From an archaeon (GTDB lineage Archaea > Undinarchaeota > Undinarchaeia > Undinarchaeales > JALTGF01): a DNA stretch of 32,500 nucleotides. The notes beneath the pieces are model-generated. The model made no database searches, had not been told where the DNA came from, and saw nothing but the letters and a program-made list of their open reading frames with translations. This document shows positions 24,982 to 31,781 of the stretch, one piece after another. Location: positions 1-32,500 of the forward strand of contig JALTGF010000068.1 in NCBI GenBank assembly GCA_027077325.1, written 5' to 3'. The position numbers were made by a program, and so were the translations under genes. Within the stretch, counting starts at the first letter, position 1, and every line of letters starts with the position of its first letter.

Positions 24982-25226
24982 ATTCTCTCTTTTAATCTCC
25001 TATGAAATATTTCAAGGGCAAGCTCAATATGCCCATTTGCTTCACTAAGTGATTTTTTCCAGAGCTCTTCGTGCTTAATTTTTTTATTTCCCTTGTGCTC
25101 TTTTATCAGCAATCTGGTTGCATATCTCAATGCATCGCTTATGCTTGCATAATATCCCTCTTTAACAAGCTCATTTAATCTTTCAATGTCTTTTTTTGGA
25201 AGTCGTGCGTGTACTACTCCAGTCAT
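24978..25226 (-). CDS. Ribbon-helix-helix (CopG/Arc-type) transcription regulator
   Basis: 82 aa. The N-terminal strand VVHARLPKKDIERLNELV followed by two helices (SISDALRYATRLLI) is the ribbon-helix-helix DNA-binding fold. The rest (about 45-82) is a helical tail. It is the first gene of the operon with rnhB. GTATACAATCGTATAC begins three bases upstream of the ATG, downstream of TATA-like ATATTTAAG (25249-25257), so it covers the expected transcription start. That is the classic position for autorepression by this kind of protein. No toxin gene adjoins, which argues against an antitoxin. Confidence 0.82.
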   Translation of the reverse strand: MTGVVHARLPKKDIERLNELVKEGYYASISDALRYATRLLIKEHKGNKKIKHEELWKKSLSEANGHIELALEIFHRRLKERI

Positions 25227-25228
25227 AT

Positions 25229-25244
25229 GTATACAATCGTATAC
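25229..25244. promoter_or_regulatory. Operator 1, paired GTATAC
   Basis: GTATACAATCGTATAC: two GTATAC palindromes ten bases apart, one helical turn, as expected for two ribbon-helix-helix dimers bound side by side. It lies between the TATA box and the start codon of the leftward regulator gene. Confidence 0.7.
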
Positions 25245-25285
25245 AAACTTAAATATCCTTCTATTTTTAATATTGTACTCTTATA

Positions 25286-25301
25286 GTATACAATAGTATA
25301 C
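25286..25301. promoter_or_regulatory. Operator 2, paired GTATAC
   Basis: GTATACAATAGTATAC differs from operator 1 at one base. It lies 57 bp away, just upstream of the TATA-like AAAATATATACT (25315-25326) of the rightward Cas4-like gene. The same regulator probably controls both directions. Confidence 0.68.
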
Positions 25302-25348
25302 ATAAAAATTAGTAAAATATATACTCTTCTTTTCAGTATCCTAATTTC

Positions 25349-26023
25349 ATGATTAACTTCAACCAGATGATTGACAACTTTTTAAAAAGGGAGCGAAAGC
25401 CAAAAGGGATTGGAAAATATTATCCAAGCGAAATAGGAATGTGCTTAAGAAAAATATGGTATTCTTACAAGTTCCCACAAGAGGTTGAACCAACTATGCT
25501 AAAAATTTTTGAGATGGGGAATATGATACACGACTTTGTGGTAGAGGTACTAAAATCCGAAAAAAATCCTCATGTTGAGCTACTGAAATCTGAATTTCCT
25601 TTTAAGGTAAAAGTTGATGACTTTGTCATTTCCGGAAGAATTGATGATCTAATACTGCTAAAAACAAATGGGACAAAACTCCTTGTAGAAGTGAAAAGCA
25701 CAGGTGATGTCGGTTATATAAACGAGCCGTCGCCACATAACGTTGCTCAATTACAACTCTATCTACATTTCTTAAAAATTGAAAATGGTATCCTTCTATA
25801 TGTGGACAAAAGAAACCTTCAAAGCAGGGTTTTCAACATAAAGTATGATGAGAAGATTGCAAACAAGACAATTGATCGCTTTAAAAAACTGCACAAGCAC
25901 TTAGTAAGCAACACTTTGCCAGATCCTGAAGGCCGGATATTCCCAGAAATGAATTGGATGTGCAGGTTTTGTGAATATCGAGACAAGTGCTACAAGGCAA
26001 CTCCTGCAAATGTCTTGCCTTAA
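25349..26023 (+). CDS. Cas4/RecB-like nuclease with an iron-sulfur cluster
   Basis: 224 aa. PD-(D/E)XK nuclease of the Cas4/RecB type: first cysteine in PSEIGMCLRKIWY (C32), GNMIHDF (H61), GRIDDL (D99/D100), LVEVKST (E114, K116) and a conserved Gln in HNVAQLQLYL (Q134). WMCRFCEYRDKC supplies C205, C208 and C214, completing a four-Cys [4Fe-4S] site. The catalytic set looks intact. There is no CRISPR array or cas gene in the window, so this is a stand-alone member, probably acting on DNA ends in repair. It is divergent from the ribbon-helix-helix operon with a likely leaderless start about 25 bases after AAAATATATACT. Confidence 0.85.
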   Translation: MINFNQMIDNFLKRERKPKGIGKYYPSEIGMCLRKIWYSYKFPQEVEPTMLKIFEMGNMIHDFVVEVLKSEKNPHVELLKSEFPFKVKVDDFVISGRIDDLILLKTNGTKLLVEVKSTGDVGYINEPSPHNVAQLQLYLHFLKIENGILLYVDKRNLQSRVFNIKYDEKIANKTIDRFKKLHKHLVSNTLPDPEGRIFPEMNWMCRFCEYRDKCYKATPANVLP

Positions 26024-26061
26024 TCAAAAGTTATTTAAAAAACAATTGACTACTCCAATCT

Positions 26062-26523
26062 ATGAAAAAAATATCATTTAGCAATATTATTGTTATCGCA
26101 ATAGTGTTTCTTCTAATTTTGTCAATGGGGTGCATAAAAACAAACCAGCAGTACTCCCCAAAAGCAAGTTTGGATATAAAGCCGGCAGTAATTCAAATTA
26201 AAAACGATACAATGTCGCCTCTAATAACCGCCACGATAACAAAAACTGACTCAGATAATATCCCTACAAAATTTATAATAAAATTTGTCCCATCAAACCC
26301 AAAATATGTAAAAGTAATTAATCCTGAAACTGATAAAAACATGACTCAACTAACAAGCGAGACACTTACCGAAAAAGGGCGGACTGATGTAAAGCAATTT
26401 AAGGTTTATGCTGAAAAAATTGAGGGCCAAGAAAAATCTGAATGGTCTGTTAATGTAGAGCTGGTGTATAACGGAACTGTTCTAAAAAAATCTACAAAAA
26501 CACTAAAAATCACGGTTGTTTAA
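26062..26523 (+). CDS. Predicted lipoprotein
   Basis: 153 aa. A signal peptide with a basic start and hydrophobic core ends in LSMGC (C29), a lipobox for lipid attachment outside the membrane. The rest is a single beta-rich domain (about 35-153) with repeated Thr/Lys strands, Ig-like in pattern, and two or three N-x-S/T sites. It is followed two bases after its stop by a membrane protein gene, so the two are co-transcribed. Function unknown. Confidence 0.75.
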   Translation: MKKISFSNIIVIAIVFLLILSMGCIKTNQQYSPKASLDIKPAVIQIKNDTMSPLITATITKTDSDNIPTKFIIKFVPSNPKYVKVINPETDKNMTQLTSETLTEKGRTDVKQFKVYAEKIEGQEKSEWSVNVELVYNGTVLKKSTKTLKITVV

Positions 26524-26524
26524 T

Positions 26525-26881
26525 ATGAAACCAACCAAGAAGAATAGGTACTTGATCTGGACAATAATTTGGGGATTCTTATTTTTTGGGATTTTAGCAG
26601 TGTTGCCCTTTTACTATTTTTGGTATCTGCCACTTACCCTGGTGGTTATTATAACCCTTGCCTTGATAAAAGATGCAGTTGATTTCTACCTAATTGGAAA
26701 AGGTCTTGATTCTCTTTGGCACAAGTGGTTTGAGCATCTGCCACTTTCAATTATGATACTTTTATTCGGTCTTTATAATTTAGTAAAAACCAACGACCTT
26801 GGCTGGACAATCGTAGTTGCTGGCTCATTGATTGATGCAATTGTGGACTGGTACCAAGATCAACTCTGTTGCTGGGAATAA
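26525..26881 (+). CDS. Small membrane protein
   Basis: 118 aa from the ATG at 26525. A TTG three codons upstream overlaps the lipoprotein stop and is less likely. There are three to four hydrophobic segments rich in Trp and Tyr (about 10-48, 74-90, 92-112). A charged loop (GLDSLWHKWFEHL) lies between the second and third. The end DWYQDQLCCWE is cysteine-containing. It is in an operon with the lipoprotein. Not recognised. Confidence 0.7.
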   Translation: MKPTKKNRYLIWTIIWGFLFFGILAVLPFYYFWYLPLTLVVIITLALIKDAVDFYLIGKGLDSLWHKWFEHLPLSIMILLFGLYNLVKTNDLGWTIVVAGSLIDAIVDWYQDQLCCWE

Positions 26882-27048
26882 CCCGTTTTAACTAGATTGT
26901 ATATAATTACAATAAAAATTATTGTCACAAGAATCAATGCAAGGCTCTTAAATCCAAGATGCCAAATCCAAACCAGGAAGGCAATAAAAACTATAAGTGA
27001 GGTTAAAAAATTCTTGTTCCTAAGCAATTTAAAAAATGATTGTTTCAT
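26860..27048 (-). CDS. Small membrane protein
   Basis: 62 aa from the ATG at 27048 (MKQSFFKLLRN), with two hydrophobic segments (about 15-32 and 35-54). I choose this start because TTAATATATAAATG lies 22-32 bases upstream, placing the transcription start near this ATG. An earlier ATG at 27069 would lie inside or right next to the TATA box. The gene end overlaps the convergent membrane gene by 22 bp. Unknown function; a chance frame is possible. Confidence 0.5.
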   Translation of the reverse strand: MKQSFFKLLRNKNFLTSLIVFIAFLVWIWHLGFKSLALILVTIIFIVIIYNLVKTGYSQQQS

Positions 27049-27089
27049 AGTATTTATTAGGCACTTCATTTATATATTAAAGGATTTTA

Positions 27090-27095
27090 GGTGAT
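27090..27095 (+). promoter_or_regulatory. Strong ribosome-binding site
   Basis: AGGTGATG (27089-27096) matches the archaeal 16S 3' end and stands a few bases before the ATG at 27100, fixing the start of the tRNA-binding-domain protein. Confidence 0.65.
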
Positions 27096-27099
27096 GTAA

Positions 27100-27432
27100 A
27101 TGGATGAAATAACCTTTTCAGAATTCAAAAAAATTGACCTACGAGTTGGAAAAATAATAAAAGCCGAAAAAATTGAGGGAAAAGATAAACTTTACAAACT
27201 GCAAGTTGATCTGGGAAACTGCCAAAGGACACTTGTTGCAGGAATTGCCAAGTATTACTCCTTGGAAGAACTAGTTGGAAAAGAAATTGTAGTTGTTAAA
27301 AATCTAAAACCTGCAAAAATTGCTGGAATTGTTTCAGAAGGGATGCTTTTAGCAGCAGGTTCCATTAATTCAGATATGGCTGTTTTAGTGTCCCCCGAAA
27401 AAGAAGTGGCTCCTGGAACTGAAATTAGTTAG
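27100..27432 (+). CDS. tRNA-binding-domain protein (MetRS beta/EMAPII-like)
   Basis: 110 aa. An OB fold of the type found at the C-terminus of many methionyl-tRNA synthetases and in Trbp111 and CsaA. FKKIDLRVGKIIKAEKIEGKDKLYKLQVDLG is the family start, and the conserved segment RTLVAGIAKYYSLEELVGKEIVVVKNLKPAKIAGIVSEGMLLAA follows. As a free protein it can act as the tRNA-binding subunit of a MetRS whose own C-terminal domain is missing. It lies just upstream of the initiator tRNA-Met gene, which fits a methionine-tRNA role (inferred). Expression is aided by a strong GGTGAT ribosome site. Confidence 0.9.
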   Translation: MDEITFSEFKKIDLRVGKIIKAEKIEGKDKLYKLQVDLGNCQRTLVAGIAKYYSLEELVGKEIVVVKNLKPAKIAGIVSEGMLLAAGSINSDMAVLVSPEKEVAPGTEIS

Positions 27433-27442
27433 CATCAAAAGC

Positions 27443-27452
27443 ATTATATAAA
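27443..27452 (+). promoter_or_regulatory. TATA box of the initiator tRNA gene
   Basis: TTATATAAAC lies about 25-30 bases upstream of the mature tRNA start at 27475, the normal spacing for an archaeal tRNA promoter. Confidence 0.6.
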
Positions 27453-27474
27453 CTCAAATAGAAAATAAAATTCT

Positions 27475-27549
27475 AGCGGGGTAGGGCAGCTTGGAGTGCC
27501 CGTCGGGCTCATAACCCGGAGGTCGATGGTTCAAATCCATCCCCCGCTA
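27475..27549 (+). tRNA. Initiator tRNA-Met (CAT anticodon)
   Basis: A full cloverleaf is visible. The acceptor AGCGGGG pairs with CCCCGCT plus discriminator A, the T arm is GATGG-TTCAAAT-CCATC, and the anticodon arm is TCGGG-CTCATAA-CCCGG with anticodon CAT. Two features mark it as initiator rather than elongator Met or Ile2: the A1:U72 first pair and the three consecutive G:C pairs at the bottom of the anticodon stem. No intron is present, and CCA is not encoded. The nuclease gene starts 11 bases after its end. Confidence 0.95.
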
Positions 27550-27560
27550 CTTCTCTACTT

Positions 27561-28019
27561 ATGGATTTAAACGAAATTAAGAGAAAATCGGCAAGTGGAA
27601 AAGAACTTGAAGAAATTATAAAAGAAGAGGATTGGAAAGAATTTGAAGCAATTGTTTCTAAAATTTTTGAAGAGAATGACTTCAGTATTAAAAGAAATCT
27701 CAGATTTACTGAAGGAAGAAGATTTGAAATTGATGTTGTTGCAGAATCTTTTAATGAAGTAATTTGTGTCGATTGCAAAAAATGGAGCTCCCGCCCCGGA
27801 AAAACAACTGCCTTAAAATATGCAGTAAGAAATCAAATTAAAAGAGTAGAGGCATTTAAAAATCATTTTAGAATTAAAAAAGAGATCTATCCTATGATTG
27901 TGACTTTCTTAGAAGAAAATATTTCCTTTGAAGAAAATGTCCCAATAGTTCCTGCTTGGAAATTGAATTCTTTCTTAACAAACTTTTATGAACTAAAAGA
28001 TAGTCTATATAACTGCTAA
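27561..28019 (+). CDS. Mrr-like PD-(D/E)XK restriction endonuclease-fold protein
   Basis: 152 aa. The motif EIDVVA (about 56-61) with its Asp, then VICVDCKKWSS (about 67-77) with Asp-x-Lys, is the nuclease core of Mrr/Holliday-resolvase-like folds; DWKEFEAIVSKIF supplies the upstream Glu helix. The catalytic set D58, D71, K73 looks intact. There is no methyltransferase nearby, so this is not an evident restriction-modification pair; a repair role is possible. It lies 11 bp after the initiator tRNA, with no separate TATA visible, so it may be co-transcribed with the tRNA. Confidence 0.8.
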   Translation: MDLNEIKRKSASGKELEEIIKEEDWKEFEAIVSKIFEENDFSIKRNLRFTEGRRFEIDVVAESFNEVICVDCKKWSSRPGKTTALKYAVRNQIKRVEAFKNHFRIKKEIYPMIVTFLEENISFEENVPIVPAWKLNSFLTNFYELKDSLYNC

Positions 28020-28020
28020 T

Positions 28021-28584
28021 ATGGGCAAGCAGAAAATAACTCCAAAATTTCCAAAAGAACTAATTCAATATGTGGTCTTTATCTTTTTATTGATGGTTGC
28101 AACAATTTATGCAATTTTTTTCATTAGGTTTAACCTGCTTGACATACTAAAACTAGTCCTATTTATTGGGATTGGTGCAGCATCAAGGTTGCCTCAAAGA
28201 ATGAGCCCAATCTCTTTTGGAATTGAACTAGTTACGCTGGTTACAATAAGTTCTGCAATATTGTATGGCGGCTTAATTGGGGCATTTGTTGGTGTTTCTT
28301 GCTTCTTGCTCTCTGGTTTTTATACTCGTGAAAAACCTCAAGATGTCTTGGTTGCAATAATCGGAATGGCATCTGTTGGTTACTTCTCTCCGCTTGCATA
28401 TAGTACTTTCTCATCAATAGGGCTGACTGCATTAGTCCTGACCTTTGTCTATGACTTGTTCACAAATATTGCATATGTCCTCCTTGGTTCTAGCCCTTTT
28501 AGTTGTCTGAGGTTTTCAGTAGTCCATATACCAAGCAATTATTTAATCCTAAAATATCTTGGGCCTAAGCTAATTGGTTTATAA
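28021..28584 (+). CDS. Six-segment membrane protein, relative of the one at 10822
   Basis: 187 aa with about six hydrophobic segments. It starts 1 bp after the nuclease stop, so the two genes are coupled. ASRLPQRMSPISFGIEL matches MRLPDSWKIGLEL of the 10822-11400 protein in position and pattern, and VVHIPSNYLILKYLGPK matches NHTLDFMVNYFFITLFGFK, so the two are probably distant paralogues. Substrate or function is unknown; the size fits a small transporter S-component-like or MreD-like fold, unproven. Confidence 0.75.
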   Translation: MGKQKITPKFPKELIQYVVFIFLLMVATIYAIFFIRFNLLDILKLVLFIGIGAASRLPQRMSPISFGIELVTLVTISSAILYGGLIGAFVGVSCFLLSGFYTREKPQDVLVAIIGMASVGYFSPLAYSTFSSIGLTALVLTFVYDLFTNIAYVLLGSSPFSCLRFSVVHIPSNYLILKYLGPKLIGL

Positions 28585-28597
28585 AAAAAGAAAAAAA

Positions 28598-28620
28598 TGG
28601 GCAGATTGCTTTTCTGCCCA
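28598..28620 (-). terminator. Hairpin plus T-run terminator for the MC1 gene
   Basis: TGGGCAGA (28598-28605) and TCTGCCCA (28613-28620) form a perfect 8-bp stem with a 7-base loop. On the minus strand it is followed by TTTTTTTCTTTTTTT (28583-28597), the layout of an intrinsic terminator downstream of the MC1 stop. On the plus strand the T-run is missing. Confidence 0.7.
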
Positions 28621-28629
28621 GTTGTGACA

Positions 28630-28650
28630 TATAGTTGCTTAGCAACTATA
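28630..28650. repeat. Second hairpin at the MC1 stop
   Basis: TATAGTTGC (28630-28638) and GCAACTATA (28642-28650) form a perfect 9-bp stem with a 3-base loop, containing the MC1 stop codon (28646-28648). It may protect the mRNA end or assist termination. Confidence 0.6.
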
Positions 28651-28957
28651 ACTTCTTAACATATTCCATCTTTATCTTTCGGACGGTTGGTTTCTTTACT
28701 TTGTCTGGTAACCAATCTGGTCTGTTTTCTGGTGCTCTAACGGACTTTACAGATCCTTTAAATACATGGATTGGGTATCTTCCATCCTTTAATCTCCTGC
28801 CCCTCTCTCTTAATCTAATGTCTGTAAATCCACGTGTTGCTGCCTTTAAAGCTGCTTGTCTTGGTGCAGAGCCACTAAAAACGTGTTCAGTGTCTCGGTT
28901 ACCTTTTCTGAGAACATAGTATTTCTTTGCCCTAGACTTCTTTCTTCTTCTGGCCAT
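28646..28957 (-). CDS. MC1-family chromatin protein
   Basis: 103 aa. A small basic architectural protein that bends DNA, known from Methanosarcina and haloarchaea. The match is clear: APRQAALKAATRGFTDIRLRERG, then a basic loop ending PIHVFKG, then ENRPDWLPDKVKKPTVRKIK with the loop tryptophan and proline-rich arm that grips bent DNA. An extra, very basic N-terminus (MARRRKKSRAKK) is added. The ATG at 28957 is right because GGAGGTGA lies five bases upstream; a GTG three codons earlier would overlap it. It is monocistronic with its own terminator, as expected for an abundant protein. Confidence 0.93.
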   Translation of the reverse strand: MARRRKKSRAKKYYVLRKGNRDTEHVFSGSAPRQAALKAATRGFTDIRLRERGRRLKDGRYPIHVFKGSVKSVRAPENRPDWLPDKVKKPTVRKIKMEYVKKL

Positions 28958-29002
28958 GAATTTCACCTCCCCTTATTTGTTTTTAACAAGTTGCAGTAAG
29001 CC

Positions 29003-30139
29003 CTATGGCTTTATAAAGGTATCGCTTCGCTCTGGTCCAATACTTATAATTCTTACCTTTGTTTTTGTAATCTCCTCAATTCTTTCAATATAATTTCTTG
29101 CCTCAACAGGAAGCGAGGCATATCCAAACTCTAATGTCTTGTTTTTGTCTTTAATCTCAAAGCCATCTATCTCTTCATAAATAGGTTTGCAATTAGTTAG
29201 GTTTACTGGCATTCTCTCTAAAACTTTTCCATTGCACTCATACCCAATGGCAATCTTCAATTTTTTTAGTCCAGAAAGAACATCAAGTTTTGTTAGTGCG
29301 AGTTCACTAATGCCGTTAATCTTAACAGCATACTTAGCAACTACCGCATCAAACCAGCCACACCTTCGCGGTCTGCCTGTTGTTGTTCCAAACTCGTGGC
29401 CTTTCTCAAGCAGGTACTTGCCAACTTCATCATTTAATTCAGTTGGAAACGGACCCTCGCCAACACGGGTGGTGTATGCTTTTGCAACGCCAATTACCTT
29501 ATCAATTTTTGTCGGGCCAATCCCAAGACCAGTGCAGGCGCCGCCTGCAATCGTATTTGAAGAAGTAACAAATGGATATGTTCCATGGTCAATGTCAAGC
29601 ATTGTTCCTTGTGCGCCTTCAATTAAAACGTTCTTTTTATTTTTAATTGCATCATTAATTTCAAAAGTAGTATCTCTAGCAAACTTTTTAATGCTGGGAT
29701 ATTTTTCAATTATATCAATAATACGAATCCCCTTTCTGGATATTTTATCTGCATATGCTGGGCCAATCCCTTTCTTAGTCGTTCCAATCTTGCTGTCTTT
29801 TCCGTCAATTTCCTTATGTTTTTCTGTTATCACATGTGCTCTTTCACTTAGCATTATGTTTGATGTGTCAATGCCTTCCTCTTCAAGCATTTTAACTTCT
29901 TTCAAAAATGCATCTGGTTCAATTACCATTCCAGTTCCAAGAACAGCTATCTTCCCAGAAATAACCCCTGATGGAATAAAATGCAATTTAAATTTTTTAT
30001 CATTTACGACAACAGTATGCCCTGCATTATTTCCTCCCTGAAATCTTGCAACAATGTCAAAGTCCTTTGCTAAGAAGTCAACAATTTTTCCTTTTCCCTC
30101 ATCTCCCCATTGGGTTCCAACAATAACTGTTACAGTCAT
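29003..30139 (-). CDS. purA: Adenylosuccinate synthetase
   Basis: 378 aa. Makes adenylosuccinate from IMP, aspartate and GTP, the step before purB. VIVGTQWGDEGKGKIVDFL (about 5-23) is the GTP-binding start, QGGNNAGHTVVV and GTTKKGIGPAYADK follow, and TTTGRPRRCGWFD is the conserved signature near residue 250. It is somewhat shorter than bacterial PurA (about 430), as is common in archaea. Its ATG shares one base with the alpha-NAC stop (TAATG), so it is the third gene of a dnaG-nac-purA operon. Confidence 0.95.
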   Translation of the reverse strand: MTVTVIVGTQWGDEGKGKIVDFLAKDFDIVARFQGGNNAGHTVVVNDKKFKLHFIPSGVISGKIAVLGTGMVIEPDAFLKEVKMLEEEGIDTSNIMLSERAHVITEKHKEIDGKDSKIGTTKKGIGPAYADKISRKGIRIIDIIEKYPSIKKFARDTTFEINDAIKNKKNVLIEGAQGTMLDIDHGTYPFVTSSNTIAGGACTGLGIGPTKIDKVIGVAKAYTTRVGEGPFPTELNDEVGKYLLEKGHEFGTTTGRPRRCGWFDAVVAKYAVKINGISELALTKLDVLSGLKKLKIAIGYECNGKVLERMPVNLTNCKPIYEEIDGFEIKDKNKTLEFGYASLPVEARNYIERIEEITKTKVRIISIGPERSDTFIKP

Positions 30140-30486
30140 TATTTCCTCTTTTCAATTTCAAGTATTGCTTTTGCAATATCCCCACTTGAGCTTATCAGGG
30201 CTTCTCTAGCTTCATTTTCAGAAGCATTTGTCTGTTCTACAACTAATTTAATATCTTCATCACTTACCTCTTGCTTTTTTTCTCCTTCTGATTCCTCAGT
30301 GTTTCCAGTTATGGTAAATGTTTCTTGGCCTTGGAATTTTATTTTTGAAACTTGCGGGTCGCTTATTTTTATTTCACTGCCATCCCTTAATCTTATGAGC
30401 ACTTCATCTGCGTCTATTTTTGTCTCTGACATCCCTAACTGTTTCATCATTCTGTTCATCTGTCTTGGATTTAATTTTGGCATCAT
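30139..30486 (-). CDS. nac: Nascent polypeptide-associated complex protein (alpha-NAC)
   Basis: 115 aa. A ribosome-bound chaperone subunit; archaea use a homodimer. The NAC beta-barrel core is about 20-62 (VLIRLRDGSEIKISDPQVSKIKFQGQETFTITG), and the C-terminal UBA domain is about 75-115 (SDEDIKLVVEQTNASENEAREALISSSGDIAKAILE). An acidic, low-complexity linker joins them. The start is preceded by GGGGGT. It lies 11 bp after dnaG and overlaps purA by one base. Confidence 0.93.
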   Translation of the reverse strand: MMPKLNPRQMNRMMKQLGMSETKIDADEVLIRLRDGSEIKISDPQVSKIKFQGQETFTITGNTEESEGEKKQEVSDEDIKLVVEQTNASENEAREALISSSGDIAKAILEIEKRK

Positions 30487-30497
30487 CTTTTTACCCC

Positions 30498-31781
30498 CTA
30501 CTTTTCAGTTGCTATCTTTTCATCGTTTTTATTATCTTGGCTTTCAACCATTTTCCTTAAATATTGTATGTCAAATACATAAGTCCCTAATTTTCTTCTT
30601 AGTCCCCTTGTCTTTCTCTGGCCAATAACATACTTTATTTTCTTATTTGCTGCTTCATTCACTAGTGCTTGATCTACTTCCCATCCTACTAATATAGCAT
30701 CAACGCTACCTTCTTTTAGGTTCTTAAGGACCTCGCTAATGTCTGATTCAGGTACTTCCCCAATCTCAGTAAACCCACCACTTTTTTGTTTAAGCAAGAT
30801 GGCATTACCGTTCTTAACTTTTTGAAACATATCAACCAATGCAATATGTTCTGGATGCAGTTGGAATGTTTTTTGTTGAAACGTTGCTGGTTTTCTTGCT
30901 TGTCTTAATGTCCTGTTTGTCTTTTTATTTCTTAATGTGCTTTTCCTACTGTGATCTAAACCTTTGAGTGCCTCACCAATCGGCACCTTATTCCTAAGGC
31001 ATTTGATAATCTCTTTCTGAGGCAGCTCCTCAACCTCTTTTCCATTTGGTGCTCTTGCTACAAAATCTATCTTTGTTATCTGTTTGAGTTTTTTTAGGAT
31101 GAGATCTCCTCCCCGGTCTCCATCAAGAAAAACTGTCACCGTCTTGTCTTTGCACAAATCTTTAATTGACTTTGGAGCCGATGTACCGCCAAGACCTATA
31201 ACATTGGGTATTCCGCTTTTTAATAAACTAATGACATCTGCTCTGCCTTCAACTAGTATTATCTCTTTGTATGTCTCAATGTCCGGACCTGCCGGTAATT
31301 TATCTGGACCATACTCTGTTATTTCTGAAACTCTTGCTTTTTCTTTTACAAGTTCGCTCATTTCTTGTGATTCTGGAACTTTCTCTTCCATTTTTTCAAT
31401 TAGTGCTTTTGCTCTTTCTATAACATAGTCCCTTTTTGATGAGCGCACATCCTCAACATTTTCAACTTTAATTTTTGCATTACATGGGCCAACTCTTTCA
31501 ATTGTTTCCAAAGCAGCGGCTATTAATGCAGTATCCTCCTTACTTAAAGAAGTTGGAATTTCAATTGTCCCAGTTGACTTTCCATCCTTAGAACTGACAT
31601 TTACCTCAATTCTCCCAATCCGTCCACCTTTCTGTAATTCTCTTAAATCCAAATCTTCTCCAAGCAGCCCTTCTGTTTGTCCGAAAACAGCACCAATAAT
31701 GTCTGGTTTCTCAACAATGCCTTCGGCATCAATTCTGGCCTTAATTATATATTTTGTTGCAGCTAAACCAATTTTTCCCAT
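30498..31781 (-). CDS. dnaG: Archaeal DnaG, TOPRIM primase-like protein
   Basis: 427 aa from the ATG at 31781 (MGKIGLAATKYII). GGTGAT lies just upstream and decides this start over an extended frame from 31829 that has no ribosome site. The N-terminal domain (about 1-150) is archaea-specific. The TOPRIM domain (about 165-235) shows EGRADVISLLKSGIPNVIGL and TVTVFLDGDRGGDL, with the catalytic Glu and Asp-x-Asp. The C-terminal part is basic, with helical segments. In archaea DnaG is a stable part of the RNA exosome, and primase activity has also been reported. It is the first gene of an operon with alpha-NAC and purA. Confidence 0.95.
   Translation of the reverse strand: MGKIGLAATKYIIKARIDAEGIVEKPDIIGAVFGQTEGLLGEDLDLRELQKGGRIGRIEVNVSSKDGKSTGTIEIPTSLSKEDTALIAAALETIERVGPCNAKIKVENVEDVRSSKRDYVIERAKALIEKMEEKVPESQEMSELVKEKARVSEITEYGPDKLPAGPDIETYKEIILVEGRADVISLLKSGIPNVIGLGGTSAPKSIKDLCKDKTVTVFLDGDRGGDLILKKLKQITKIDFVARAPNGKEVEELPQKEIIKCLRNKVPIGEALKGLDHSRKSTLRNKKTNRTLRQARKPATFQQKTFQLHPEHIALVDMFQKVKNGNAILLKQKSGGFTEIGEVPESDISEVLKNLKEGSVDAILVGWEVDQALVNEAANKKIKYVIGQRKTRGLRRKLGTYVFDIQYLRKMVESQDNKNDEKIATEK

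Noticed and set aside
24978..25226. Antitoxin of a toxin-antitoxin pair
   Set aside because: The adjoining genes encode RNase HII and a Cas4-like nuclease, not a small toxin of RelE, VapC or similar type.
25229..25301. Short CRISPR-like or satellite array from the repeated GTATACAAT units
   Set aside because: Only two copies with a spacing of 57 bp and palindromic halves; the position over promoters and beside a ribbon-helix-helix gene fits operators better.
29187..30041. A 284-codon open frame antisense to purA
   Set aside because: purA is a certain gene here; the antisense frame has no family signature, promoter or ribosome site.
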